Positions 20,584 through 33,900 of a DNA stretch of 64,000 nt are shown piece by piece. The notes beneath the pieces are model-generated. The model did not search any database and had not been told where the DNA came from. It was given only the letters and a program-made list of their open reading frames with translations. The stretch's first letter is position 1; each line of letters begins with the position of its first letter. Source of the DNA: Bolinopsis microptera (taxonomy: Eukaryota; Ctenophora; Tentaculata; Lobata; Bolinopsidae). The translations under genes and the position numbers were made by a program. Location of the stretch: the NCBI RefSeq assembly GCF_026151205.1, contig NC_087073.1, positions 19,792,658 to 19,856,657 of the forward strand. The letters are read 5' to 3'.

Positions 20584-23165
20584 GGGGGGGGGGGGGGGGG
20601 GGGGGAGGGGGGGTTCACCCTGATTTTTTGTGAAACTTGGTTTCGAGATAGCAGTTGACCAACAAACTAGGACCAGTGACCGAACTTTTGAGGGGGTCCT
20701 GGACCCCAACCGCCAAACGGTACCGCCCGCGCCGCGGGGCAGCCACGCCCATATTTGGTCCAAATTATAGGCCCAATTTAGCCAAATACCCTGAACATGC
20801 CCAAAATCCAGATTTTAGGTGCTCTACTTGTAGCTAGTGGTCTCTTAAACTCGTATATGAATTTTCATCAAGATTGGACAAAAATGACTGAGTTATGAGC
20901 CAAAAACCATATGACCATATTTGGGCATACGCACCAAATTTGATCGATTTTGGCCCATAAATTAGTCAAATATCAATATTTTTGAATGAAACCAACTTTA
21001 TATGTAAGGTAAGTCTATACTACACATTATCTATGATTATCAGCTCAGTATCTAAGCTACCTAAAGCTGTGGATTCTGTGTTCAAATAATCGCAAAAAAT
21101 GAACAAAATTGCCCATATCTCAGTTCGCGATATTTGCAAAACTGACTTCGCTCAAAACAATAGAGCTCAATAGGGTTTCAATACTTTTACATGAAATTTT
21201 CAGAATGAACGTAGAATCGCATTTCGACTTTAAGTTTTGTATTGGTATTTTGAGTTAGGCCTTTAAAAAATTTTGGCGGCCAAATTCTGAATTTTAAGGG
21301 GGGGGGGGTTCACCCTGAATTTTTTGTGAAACTTGGTTTCGAGATAGCAATTGACCAACAAACTAGGACCGGTGACCGAACTTTTGAGGGGGTCCCGGAC
21401 CCCAACCGCCAAACGGTGCCCGCGGGGCAGCCACGCCCATATTTGGTCCAAATCAGGCCCAATTTAGCCAAATACCCTGAACATGCCCATAACCCAGATT
21501 TTAGGTGCTCTACTTGTAGCTAGTGGTCCCCTAAACTCGTATATTAATTTTCATCAAGATTGGACAAAAAATGACTGAGTAATGAGCCAAAAACCATATG
21601 ACCATATTTGGGCATACGCACCAAATTTGATCGATTTTGGCCCATAAATTGGTCAAATATCAATATTTTTGAATGAAACCAACTTTATATGGAAGGTAAG
21701 CCTATACTACACATTCTCTATGATTATCAGCTCAATATCTACCTAACTGTGGATTCTGTGTTCAAATAGTTGCAAAAAATGAACAAAACCGCCAATATCT
21801 CAGTTAGCGATATTTGCAAAACTGACTTCGCTCAAAACAATAGAACTCAATAGGGTTTCAATATTTTTTTCATGAAATTTTCAAAATCGACGTAGAATCG
21901 CCTCATGACCTTAAGTTTTGTATTAGAATTTTGAGTTAGGCCTTTATGCTTTAAAAACATTTGGCGGCCAAATTCTGAAAAATGCCCGGCAAATTTCAGA
22001 ATTTGGCCGCCAAATTTTTTAAAAGGCCTAACTCAAAATTCTAATACAAAACTTAAGGTCATGAGACGATTCTACGTTGATGCTGAAAATTTCATGAAAA
22101 AATATTGAAACCCTATTGAGTTCTATTGTTTTGAGCGAAGTCAGTTTTGCAAATATCGCGAACTGAGATATGGGCGATTTTGTTCATTTTTTGCAACTAT
22201 TTGAACACAGAATCCACAGTTAGGTAGATATTGAGCTGATAATCATAGAGAATGTGTAGTATAGGCTTACCTTCCATATAAAGTTGATTTCATTCAACAA
22301 TATTGATATTTGACCAATTTATGGGCCAAAATCGATCAAATTTGGTGCGTATGCCCAAATATGGTCATATGGTTTTTGGCTCATAACTCAGTCATTTTTT
22401 GTCCAATCTTGATGATAATTCATATACGAGTTTAGGGGACCACTAGCTACAAGAAGAGCACCTAAAATCTGGGTTTTGGGCATGTTCAGGGTATTTGGCT
22501 AAATTGGGCCTAATTTGGACCAAATATGGGCGTGGCTGTCCCGCGGGCACCGTTTGGCGGTTGGGGTCCGGGACCCCCTCAAAAGTTCGGTCACCGGTCC
22601 TAGTTTGTTGGTCAACAGCTATCTCGAAACTAAGTTTCACAAAAAAATCAGGGTGAACCCCCCCCCTTAAATTGCAAATTTTGGAATTTAGCCGCCAAAT
22701 TTTTTTTAAAGGACTAACTCAAAATTCCAATACAAAACTCAAGGTCGAAATGCGATTCTACTTTGATTTTGAAAATTTCATGTAAAAATATTAAAACCTT
22801 ATTGAGTTCTATTGTTTTGAGCGAAGTCTGTTTTGCAAATAATGAAATATCGCAAACTGAGATATGGGCAATTTTGTTCATTTTTTGCGATTATTTGAAC
22901 ACAAAATCTGCACAGTTAGGTAGATACTGAGCTGATAATCATAGATAATGTGTAGTATAGGCTTACCTTCCATATAATAAAGTTGGTTTCATTCAAAAAT
23001 GTTGATATTTGACCAATTTATGGGCCAAAATCGATCAAATTTGGTGCGTATGCCCAAATATGGTCATATGGTTTTTGGCTCGCATAACTCAGTCATTTTT
23101 TGTCCAATCTTGATGAAAATTCATATACGAGTTTAAGAGACCACTACCTACAATCTTGCTACACG
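20584..23165. mobile_element. Outer G-run foldback element (right arm truncated), containing a nested copy
   Basis: TTAA at 20580-20583 precedes a G run, then ttcaccctgattttttgtga. Left arm A runs to about 21293. Right arm D is its inverse from 22671 to about 23165, where it breaks off at the ctacaatcttgct junction. The centre is interrupted by a second complete element (21298-22666). Both arms carry aactaggaccagtgaccgaa, catatttgggcatacgcacc and tttgcaaaactgacttcgct blocks or their complements. No transposase is encoded. Confidence 0.85.
21298..22666. mobile_element. Inner complete G-run foldback element, TTAA target duplication
   Basis: Two inverted arms of about 680 bp meet near 21985-21990 (aaatgcccggcaaatttcag). 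The element starts with a G run plus ttcaccctgaa and ends tcagggtgaa plus a C run. TTAA flanks it exactly at 21294-21297 and 22667-22670. Arm B (+) and arm C (-) each contain an open frame of 65 codons (21326-21523 and 22443-22640) ending in PDFRCSTCS or PDFRCSSCS. Confidence 0.9.
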
Positions 23166-23748
23166 TTGTATACCTCTCGTGCACGCGAAGCGTGCACGCC
23201 GGCCGGCGCGCGCTCAAAAGGGGTTACAGCGTGTGTCAACATCAGGCCATCGGGCCATTTCGAGAAGAAAGCGGCGCGCGCTACTTCGAAGAAATTTAGA
23301 CGAGTAACATCCGTCAACCTCATCACTCATGTTATGAAAATGGTCCCCTTCCGTCGCGTTGTACACTTCTCATTGACATTACATTCTGCCTCAAGTTTAA
23401 AATTAACCGTACATTAGCATATGTAGTTTATATTATTATTACCTGAGGACCCCAGGCTATTATGTTCATTAACATAATCCGAATAAAGATTTGGCGGAAT
23501 GACAGGCTGAGCGCGCGGCCCAGTAAATATTATTATTACCTTGTATCTTATTGTCATACGTTGTATGACCCGCTGCGCACGAAGTGCGCGGCTCCCCCTG
23601 TATCGTCAGGACGATAAAGTAAACGACCGTGGGGGTCGCAACGTGATACAAGTATCTTACAATTAGAGTTAACCTAGCTTATCTTTTACCTAGCATATTT
23701 TGTTGATTATAAATAGAATATTACCTTGAATCTTACAATTAGAATTAG
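23166..23748. repeat. GC-rich dispersed repeats between foldback fragments
   Basis: 23166-23300 is a CpG-rich block (cacgcgaagcgtgcacgccg and caaaaggggttacagcgtgt) that reappears inverted at 23958-24090. 23440-23530 has ccccaggctattatgttcat and ggcggaatgacaggctgagc. 23541-23652 is a ~110-bp unit from ttgtatcttattgtcatacg to cgcaacgtgatacaag. Related units are found at 25185-25245 and 39085-39665. Confidence 0.75.
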
Positions 23749-23957
23749 GGGGGGGGGGTCACTTTGATTTTTTTGTGAAACTTGGTTTCGAGATAGCAGT
23801 TGACCAACAATGAACAAACTAGGACCAGTGACCGAACTTTTGAGGGGTCCCGGACCCCAACCGCCAAACGGTGCCCGCGGGGCAGCCACGCCCATATTTG
23901 GTCCAAATTAGGCCCAATTTAGCCAAATACCCTGAACATGCCCAAAATCCAGATTTT
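23749..23957 (+). mobile_element. Truncated single arm of the G-run foldback family
   Basis: A G run, then tcactttgatttttttgtga and about 200 bp of the arm, including ggggcagccacgcccatatt, up to aaaatccagattttag. There it joins the GC-rich repeat that also flanks arm D. The second arm is missing. Confidence 0.85.
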
Positions 23958-24231
23958 AGTTGACACACGCTGTAACCCCTTTTGAGCGCGCGCGTGCACG
24001 AGAGCTATACAACGTGTAGCAAGCCTGATGAGTGATGGCCCGATGGCAAGTGCTACGAAGTAGCGCGCGCCGGGCCTGATCATTAACAATGGTCAATTAA
24101 GCCCTAACACAATCCTAAAATACCGTTAGTTCATCCTAAAACAGCTATGAAGATTTGAAATACCGATATAGAAATCCCGATACAATCCTTGGTAGTCCTT
24201 TTCGATATTCGTTGAAATCCGTATTCGTTAA

Positions 24232-24603
24232 TTTGACCAAAACCCATAATCATGTGTGGAACGCGCTGCCAGTGTCTCTCTTTCCCAAACAAAAGGATAT
24301 GATATCAATTTGATTGACCGTTCTCAAATGCAAAATGAAACCGAGAATGAAATCGGTCGCTCGCTTTTCCCTTTTATTGAATCTTTGTTGCCGAGTACAG
24401 CTGCCTTCGGGTAGTTTTTCTTAATCTATTACAATTGTAAATGAATGGGAAAAGCGAGCGACCGATTTCATTCTCGGTATCATTTTGCATTTGAGAACGG
24501 TCAATCAATTATTGATATTGATATCATATCCTTTTGTTTGGGAAAGAGAGACACTGGTGCATGACAGCGGTCTACTCTACCCATGATTATGGGTTTTGGT
24601 CAA
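24232..24603. mobile_element. 372-bp foldback (MITE-like) element
   Basis: The ends are ttgaccaaaacccataatca and its inverse. The inner arms cagtgtctctctttcccaaa, aaaaggatatgatatcaa and gaatgaaatcggtcgctcgc are repeated inverted on the right. The loop of about 70 bp includes cgagtacagctgccttcggg. No coding capacity. Confidence 0.85.
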
Positions 24604-25382
24604 GTATCATCTCTTTTATATAAATGTCAGGGTACTTTTCAAAGTCAAAATTCATAACTTTATTAATAAGGTAAAGGAGGTAATTTCAACGCGATTTTGA
24701 AATTTTACCTGAAAACATTTCCTTGTGTTTAGGTAAGCATATCTGTCGATCACTGACTGAATATGCCACATTATACTCATTCAAGTCGGCATTAAATTCA
24801 TATATAATGCCATTTAACTGTCATGGAAAAGCATAATCTAATCGAAATCAAGATTGAGCAAAATTCTCACCTTTCGCACGTGCAAACTTTGAGCGGACGT
24901 TGCGTGCGCATCCGATATTAAATCACCTTAAATTTTTGCAGATTCATTATTTATGTATAGTTTGATAAGCATGCAAAGTTTTAAAGTATTTCAAGAAGAA
25001 CTGTACTCACAACGGCACTCCAAAGTTGACAGAAAATGGTAAAAACAGCAATTTTCAGTGATTTTTAATCAATTTGGGCGTGTCCCCACGTGTGCAACCT
25101 TTAGATTTTCAACTTTAAAACTAGCCTAATGCACAATTTATACCTATAGGAAGCAGAACTATAGGTTCTGAAACCTTACTGGGCCGAGCTCAGCCTGTCA
25201 TGTTTATAAACATGATCAATGATAGCCTGAGGTCCCCAGGTAACACTAACTGAAACCTAGCTAAATCGATTTTTCGTGCAATTTTAGGTTAGAAACGGTC
25301 ATCAAAATGAGTTAATCAGAAGGTCGATTTCTCGGTTATTTTTGAGCTTTCGTTCAGAAAATAATTCGGGGCCCTCAAAGGG

Positions 25383-25434
25383 GGGTTAGTAACAAGAAGG
25401 CGTTACAAGCGTAACGCCTTCTTGTTACTAACCC
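25383..25434. repeat. 24-bp perfect inverted repeat with 4-nt loop
   Basis: gggttagtaacaagaaggcg plus ttac, loop aagc, then the exact complement. It abuts the reverse copy of the 15-kb dispersed repeat (25436-25490). It would make a very stable hairpin. Confidence 0.9.
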
Positions 25435-26034
25435 TTCAGCCTCCTGAACATGTGCTCGCCCTAAAATGTAAACAAACAATTATCACCTCTCCACATCCAT
25501 ACAACAGCTAATTTTTACTGATAAATTGCCGTTTTGTGGTCATCATGAGACGCTTCAAATAAACCTTTTGTTGCTGATTTTCACTATTGAACTGCGAGGA
25601 CTATCCGGCAAAATGTCAACGTATTTATCCAGTCGTTGCATCCCAATAAGATAAGACAAATTTTAACAAAGACTGCGTCCGACCCCATTCAGTAAAAATA
25701 AAACGATTCGGATAAAAATCTGATGATTCATATTAATACAAAATAAAAATTCCAGAATAAGTAGCCGACTAAAACCCTCTCAGCTGGATCTTCTCTTCAA
25801 TTCGTCTCTTTCCTGTTTCGTCAGAGACTTTGAGTCGTACCCCTTCGTGGCAAGCTCCAATCTGACGAAAATATGTCTATTAGGGTTAAATTATCTCCAA
25901 GTTAAGTCAAAAGTGATAAAATTGGACAATTTATATATCGCATTTTTGAGGATTAGTCTTGGCAACTACCATACACAATATTATAACACACTATGCACTC
26001 TAACCAAATTTGATAAATGGACAGGTCCACTTAA

Positions 26035-26843
26035 GGGGACATATACCAAAACCGTTTTAGCCGGGACCCGCGATTTATAATAGTTAAAGACACAAAATTT
26101 GTATAAAAATGTGTACAACTTGTACAACATTTATACAAGGGGGGATCCTTGTGTTCGAGCTAGAAAATTATTTAAGACAATATTTCTTCTAAAATCATCT
26201 ATTTGGTACTTAAAAAGATTCGTCTTATCAAGCTGATTACGATTCTGTAAAATTTATTTTTTTTAAATGATACTTTTTGACTTATAGGCATTTTAAGCCT
26301 TAAATCTGCCATTTTTGGCTTTTTTTACGATGAATTTTACTGAGGCCAGATTTCATACCTTAAAACTCAAAATTGAGAGAAATCGTGTTCCAAAAAGTTG
26401 GATATGATCATCAGCTACACTCACAAGAATTTTTGAAGCGATATCTTATGACCTGGGTGATAGGTAAAATATATAACTTTGATGGTAGGCAAAAATTTCA
26501 ATTTTGCTTCTCTCGACCTTGTTTGGTCTGTAACTTCGTCATCTATTGTTTAATTATAAAATCCTTTGAAGGGCTTCTTGTACGGATTGTCAATTTTCAG
26601 TCAAAAAATCAGTGAAAAACTTTCAAAATGACTGATATGTCGGTGTTACAGTGACAGACTTCTCAAAATTGAAAAAAACTTTCCAAAAAGAAATTTCTTT
26701 TCGAAAGTGCGTACCCTCAAAAAAAATTTCAATGTATCCAATCTTATTGTATATAATCTTATTGATTATATCTATACTTTCATAATAAGAAGTCAAGTCG
26801 CGGGTCCCGGCAAAAAAGGTTATAATTATGGTGTATGTCCCCT
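26035..26843. mobile_element. TTAA-flanked MITE related to the 18.3-kb element
   Basis: TTAA at 26031-26034, then ggggacatataccaaaac and gccgggacccgcga. The right end is tcgcgggtcccggc...ggtgtatgtcccct, then TTAA at 26844-26847. The inside is AT-rich with no transposase. Its terminal motif GGGG(G/A)CATA(C/T)ACCAAAAC closely matches that of the element at 18309. Confidence 0.85.
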
Positions 26844-26847
26844 TTAA

Positions 26848-27957
26848 TCGATTGAGCAAATTTAACTTAAGTCTTTCAGTGATATTGACCTTTTCTATGA
26901 ATGAAAAATATTATTTGCGTCAGATTAATTATCCCAATCAAAAAATGATCTGTAGCCACGCAACCCACATATCAAGTATGTAATTCACATTGCGTCAATC
27001 CTATCAGTCATACATTACAACGGTTGCTCATTGACGATGTTGACCCTTAGCAGATGAGATCTCTGCTTACGATCAGTTTATGGTGAGAAGCAAGCATTCA
27101 TGTGCAGTAAAGGTCGTACGTTGTACAGGCTCTGAAGAGGATTGTTAACAAAGGACCTAGTTGTGACAATCAATGATATGATTTAACTTGGCCGACACTT
27201 CTTATTACCAATTAATGCCAAGGCTCAGCAGTTATATATTAGCTGTTATATATTAGCAGTTAGCTGACTCATGAGCAAATATTACGACTTATAAATCTAG
27301 GTACGTACAATTTCATTAAAATGCATAAATGCGCGTTGGTGACGTACGTGCGCGGCACGAAGAATTTCACAAGTTTTTCAGCCTATTCTGCTAGTACATG
27401 AAGATGTTATAATTAAAATGTCCCTTTCAATGTGATTCTGTGTATGGCTGGCAACTATAATAAAAGCCGCTCATTTCATGTGATATTACGAAACAACAAA
27501 AACACTGGTCATTTGACAGTTGACAGTTGACACATCAGGTGTCTGTAATTTAAACAAGAAATTACACCGTATTTTGTCAACACAGGTGAAAGTTGACCGC
27601 AAGTTGACCGCAAGTTGACCTCATGATAAGAATAGGCGGTATAGAAAGAAGCTGTCAGCGATCCATTTTGTTGACTGCCAAATATTTATATTTTAGTTTT
27701 GACTTGAACTTAAGGAATGTCAATACAAGGTCAAGCAGAGACAAAAATGTTGCGTGATCGATCAGAAGGCTGTTACGCATTTGCAATCAACCGAAATAGA
27801 AGAGGGAGTTAAAATATCAAGAATATCTTTCATCCTATTTTAAGTATCTAATTAAAGCATTACCATTTCAATTAAATACACATCAAATGATAAGATAGTA
27901 ATCAAAAGAACAAGTTAATTACTTACAAGTTAATTAAAATCAACGCCCCGATCTCGG
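26848..27957. other. 3' flank of the splicing-factor gene, no other gene seen
   Basis: AT-rich sequence with short direct repeats (agttgaccgca three times near 27588-27615, gacagttgacagttgacac near 27515). It should hold the 3' untranslated region of the minus-strand SFSWAP gene. Confidence 0.4.
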
Positions 27958-30900
27958 TCAACTTTTCTTTTCTTTACTTCTCTCTGAAAAAAAAAACGTA
28001 GAATCAAGAATCAATAATGTAAGCCGCTACTTATTTCTCTAACAGACTTCAAATAAATTAAAAGACAGTGGAAAAAAGCAAAAACCAAATTCATGATACA
28101 TGGTTAAGATGGAAACATTACATAACCGTACCTTTCTTATGTTTTTTATTCTTTGATTTCTCCGAGTGACCGTTAGCTTTATCGTTGACCTTCTTTTTCG
28201 TCTCGTCTACCACATCCTTGCTCTTTTTTAATTTCTTGGCTTGTAGTTTTGCTTCAATTTGCGCTAATTCTTTTTCCATTGCAAGCCTTTTTTCTTCGTC
28301 AAACTTAGATTCTTTTTTCCCTTCCTTCGTATCAGCTTCTTTAGCAAAATGCGAACCGTTTTTGGTACTAGATTTTGTTTCTCTCGAGTGTTTATCAGAA
28401 GTTGATTCCACATCTTTCTTTTCGTGGTGTTTATCTCGCTTGTCCTTCTTGGAGCTTTTTTCAGAGCTTGCTATTTTGGGTTTCGGACTTTCCTCTTTTT
28501 GCTCTCGCAGTTTCTTCTTTTCTTCCAACTTGTCTTCAATCTCTTTTAACAACTCTATCTTGCTGAGCTTCTTCATCTTCTCAGACATCCACTCGTCTGT
28601 GTCACTTTTTCGAGGTGGAGTTGGCTTCTTCCGTTTGTGGTCTTCTTTATGCTCCATCTTTTGCTTTTTCCTGCTAGATGACCTGGACTCCGAGCGGGAG
28701 GATTTGCCTTCTCTTTTACGTGATCTATCCTTCTTTTTCTTCTTGTGCTTTGATGGACTTTTTGATCGGCTTCGTCCTCGACTAGATACATGTTTTTTGT
28801 GTTTTCGCTTAGTACTACCGTCAGAGATTTCACCTTCTTCAGGCAATTCCTCTTCTTTCTTCTTTAGCAACTCTTCTTTCTTCCTCAGCAATTCTTCTCT
28901 TTGGTTAAGGCTTTCTTCTCTCTGTCGCAACTCTTCCTTTTCCTGTCGCTGTTTTTCAAACAACTCTTCGTTATCAGACTTAAAGGCACTAGAGTTAGGT
29001 GTTTCAGACCCATGACGGCGAGATTGGCTTCGAGATCTGCTGTAAGATCGAGTTCGTGTTCTGGACCTCTTTGGAGATCTGCTTTTAGTTCTTGATCGTG
29101 GACGTTTTAGTGATACTGATCTACTTCTTGACTTTTTAGGAGATTGACTTTTAGTTTCAGAGTCTTTCTGGGATCTACTATTGGTGTGATTAACAGGTGA
29201 GGTGACAGATTTGGAACCTTCGCCTTCCTTCTGGACGGACCTGGATCTGCTTCTTGACTTGGCAGGAGATTTAGAAGGAGATCTGCTTCTCTTCCCATCC
29301 AGATCATATCTGGAATCAAGTTCACTGTCATCATCACTGAAGTGTTGAACTAATGGCATCCCTTTCGTTTCCGAGTCAACTGACTCTGCCTCACTATCAA
29401 CTTCAGGCCTAACTGGGGTGCAGGGATATATTTTGATTTCAGGAGTCTGGGTGCGGTCGTCCTGTGGGGTACGGATAGGAGAGGGTGTCCTGTCTTCTGT
29501 CTCCTGGGTGTAAACAGGGGTTTTAGAGGGACTATTTTGTCTTTCCAGACGTGTATCAGAGCTAGGTGGAGGGGAGGACTCATGGTCACTATCCAGGGGA
29601 TGAGGGGACTGGAGGGGGCTGGACAGAGACTGGGGTCCTGTCTCCTGAGAGGTGAACACTGAGTCTGTGTCATGTGACTCTGTTTGAGAGGAACTCTGTG
29701 GAAGAGGAGACCGACTAGGACTGCGGGATATTTGTCCTGCACGTTGTGGGGAACTGGTGGTTAGATTAGAAGACTGAGTAAGTTCTTCGCTTTCTTCTTT
29801 GCTCTCTTCATCTTCACTGGAGGATTGGTTAAAGACTGTGCTGTCAACGTTTGCAGTTGGGTTCAACTGACTACTCTTAGTCCTGATCTTGATCGGAGCT
29901 ACGTTGAGTTTGACGCGTTTATTCCTGAACTTTTGTATCAGGTACTGATAATAGTTGTGGTGCTCGTTTCCAGGATTGACAAACGCGAATCTGGTGTCCT
30001 GCTTCTTCTGAACCTTCCTTTCGAAGGAGTCCCCGTTTTTTACGACATATTCCGCCAGTTTGGTGATGATTCCTTTTTGTTCTGTGTTTGGAGAGGCTGG
30101 ACGTTCAATGTCGTGGCATTCTTCTGGTTCTTCTGTTGTTATCTGTACTCTGAAAAGTAAACACTCGTCAGTTCCTTTTATTCAAACGATTAGAACGGAA
30201 AGAAGAAACACAACTGGCCTTAATTCATTTAAAATATATTTCTTGACAGATTTAAGTTTAATTCATGTGTAAGAAAATCGATAAAAGTTAAGAACAATGC
30301 ATCCCTCCTACGCAATGAATCAAGGAAAAAGTAAAACTGTCTAATTTCCAACTTACTCTTCCTCGGGAGGGGGAGGCGGGGGCGCAGTGGGGATTGAGAA
30401 GCCCTCATATCCAGCAGGGGGTACCAGTAGCTGGGGGAGTCCCGGGGCTGGAGGTGGCAGTGCTACAAACCCTGACATAATCAGGTACTGGATCACTTCT
30501 GGAATGTGATTTATTTGTAATAACACCTGTCAGCGTTCAATTAATAATATATTAGCTTAATTAAGTTTATGTTTAAGCAACACTGAGTTACACCTGCACC
30601 CTCAACAATGCAAGTATTGTGTATTATAAATATAATAACCGCATGCTACGAAAATAAAACTACACTGTACAATATGTAGGTTTATATAACCTACACTATG
30701 GACGGAAATAAAGAGAGGAAAGTTCTAGATTTATTCCTCAAAGTGAACACTGACCCGGACTGGTGCCTGGAGGGACGGGTATGTTGTTGATCATGGAGTT
30801 AAGAGTGGAAGGATTCTTCTCTTCCTCGTCTTCAGAGGAACTGTTGTCTGAATCACTCGCTGCACCGTACGCAGACAAGGCTGCTAAGCTGCTTCCCACA

Positions 30901-33900
30901 CCTAAGGGAGGAATTGTCAATATATATGTAGTTGGTAGCAGGGTGATTTCAATGGAAAAATTAAAAGTAATTATACATAAAAATCACAGATAGTTTTAAA
31001 TACAGTAAAACCTCTCTATTCCGTATTTCACGGGGGAAATAGAGATCTGTAAATATCACAAAACGAACCTTTCTTTTCGCCCGAGTGAAGGAGCTCCCCA
31101 CCTATCTTGTTCCATTGCGCGTGCCCGCTATTCTGTTGAAGCTCATTCTTCTGTCTTGCTAACAGCTGCTGGTGTGCTAACTGCTGTTGGCGTTCGTATT
31201 CCTGCTGCTGCGCTATCAGCGCCTCTTGCTGCTGTTGCGCTTGCAGCTGCTGAGCTTGTAATTGCGCGCGCTGTTGTGCTTCTAGCGCTGCTTGCTGTTC
31301 TGCTGCAGAAGGGACCACTGGTTTCGGTTTAGCCTCACTTTGTACTACGATTATCTTGCGTTTAATTGCACTCAGTACATGTTTGTAGAATGGGTTAAGT
31401 TCGTGATCGGGCTCCAGAAAACTGAAATATTGAAAATGTATAAATATCATGATATGTCATGTTATACAATATTAATATTTTATAGTTTTAACATTCATGC
31501 TAGAAACTTGAGGGCGAAGCTCATATCAAATACGATTTGAAGCTTTAATTCTGTCCATAAACAATAAAAATACAGTGTTTAAACTGATCAATTGGGCAGC
31601 TCAGTCTAAAACAGCAGCTAACAAGGTACCAACTTACTGGAAGATAGGGTTATCTTTCTGTTTTGTCCGGATTACTATCTCGGTTTGCAGGTTCTGTGTA
31701 CTGAGAAAAGCAGCAGTTTTCTCCACTACTTTGTAATGTTTGTCCGTTTTCGGCTGAGGAATGTTACACGTTAGTTTATATTCTTCTAGCTAGGAATATA
31801 AATAGTTTTACAATTAGTATCATTATTTACAAGTAACTATATCCACATACCGAAGAAGGAAATATCTTAGTGGGTACCACGTTTGAAAAATATCTAATTA
31901 TGAAAATGTCGGGACAAACCGTTATCATTCCATCTGGGACAGCCAAGTTCTTATCAGGAACGTAAACCTCTTCCGAGATAGAGGTTGGTTTGGAGACTGT
32001 TTGTGGAACATTTTCTGCACGGGGGATAAATTATGTTTTAAATGCGCAATGGGATATGTAATACGGGTAAAAGTGTTATCCTAGATCATCTCAATGACCA
32101 TGAGCCGATGAACTAGCTAAAACTTATTGGACCTGCTACGAATGCCTTAGTAGTATTTTGCCAATAAGAGCCTGCGATGAATGTATCTTAGATTCGCACA
32201 ATACTTCAAAAAAATACAAGCAGCAATGTCACAGTTGTCTGGGCTGGTCTTACTCTTCAAGAAATGTGAGAGAGTGTGATTGGTGTGAACTAGCAGTCCA
32301 CAAGAAGTGTTATAGATATGAGCTAGGATGCGTCAAATGCTGCGTAGAAAACATACCTGGTTACAGCACTAGCAGTATAGATCTAAATGATGATTATAAC
32401 TCCTCCTCAATCCGGCACACTTACAACCCTTACAATAAATCCAGCCTCATAAATTCAATTGGAAACCAAATAGAGGAACTTGAGCACGACTCCATGTATT
32501 GGAAAGATCTTAGTGAAATGCTAACAAGATGTGAGTACATTCAACAAGTCCATATCTCACCATCAAAAACCAATGAACTAAAAGTATTTTCATTAAACGT
32601 ACGATCTTTACACAAAAACATAACTCATTTCCGAGAAGAAATTCACACGTATCTAAATTACGATATACTGAGTTTCAATGAAACAAACTGTGCTCTAAGT
32701 AAGCTACCTAACGGTATTAATGACATACTTCTAGAGGGATTTCATGAGCCGATATTACAGGAACCAGCACGTACATCTGGCCGTGGGGGTGGACTGGTGT
32801 TATACGTAAATAGACAGGTATGTACAGAGGAGCAAATAGAACAGTACAGGCCAAACTTCAGCTGTGAGGAAGAAACAAGTGGTGAATTCCAATTTATAAA
32901 AATCCACAACTGCAAAGGTTTTAACAAGACCAAGCTACTAATCAATGTTTACCGCTCACCATCGCGTAATGTTGATAAGTTCATGAAACTGCTAGATAAT
33001 GTACTTAGAAGCCTAGACAGGCACTCACGTAAACACATTTTATTCACGGGTGACTTCAATATTGATCTAATAAAATACGATAAGGACGTGCACAGTCAGA
33101 ACCTTGTTGCAACTTTTGAAAACTACGGTTTCATTCAAATGATTTCAAGGCCCACCAGAATTACAGACCACAGTGCAACACTCATAGACCACGTGTATTC
33201 TAATGACATCAAGAACACGGCAAGTTGTCAGGTGCTTACTCTACACGTATCAGACCACCTAGCCACCCTTACTACGCTTCTACTTGGGGACAGAGAGGGG
33301 CCATGCGGGAGGGTTACAAGTAAAAAACCAAGTATCAAACAGGCACGGAGATTTGGCGAAGCTAACAATGCTAAATTTCAAAGTTTGATCGAAAGTGAGG
33401 ACTGGAGTGAAGTGAGTTTACACGAAAATTGTGAAGTACAGTACGAAAAATTTTGTGAAATTTACACCAAACATTATGTTGAGGCATACCCCTTGAACAA
33501 ATCCAGGCCGCGGCGTAAAAATGAACGAAGAGATCCAAAACCTTGGATTCTTCCCTGGCTAGAGGATGCGTGTGCGCGAAGGAATAAGCTCCACCACCTA
33601 AAAATCACAACTTCAACCAAGGCCAATGATGAAGCGTATGAAAAAATTGATAAATTCTGCAACAAGCACATTGACTTAGCTAAAGCAAAATATTATAAGA
33701 AATTTTTTGACGAGCATTGTGAGAACTCTAAAAAGCAATGGCAAATGATTAACACGCTGTTGAACAGGAAGTTGAAAGAAAAAAATTCTATAAAACTGAA
33801 AGGCGACGACGGATCTATTATCAGCAATGGCACCGATGTTGCAGCAAAATTTAACAACTACTTCTCAAATATAGCTTCAAACATTAAAGCACAGATTAGT

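Noticed and set aside
28185-29337. Ser/Phe-rich frames opposite and beside the SFSWAP tail
   Set aside because: Shadows of the RS-rich coding exon, produced by its biased codons.
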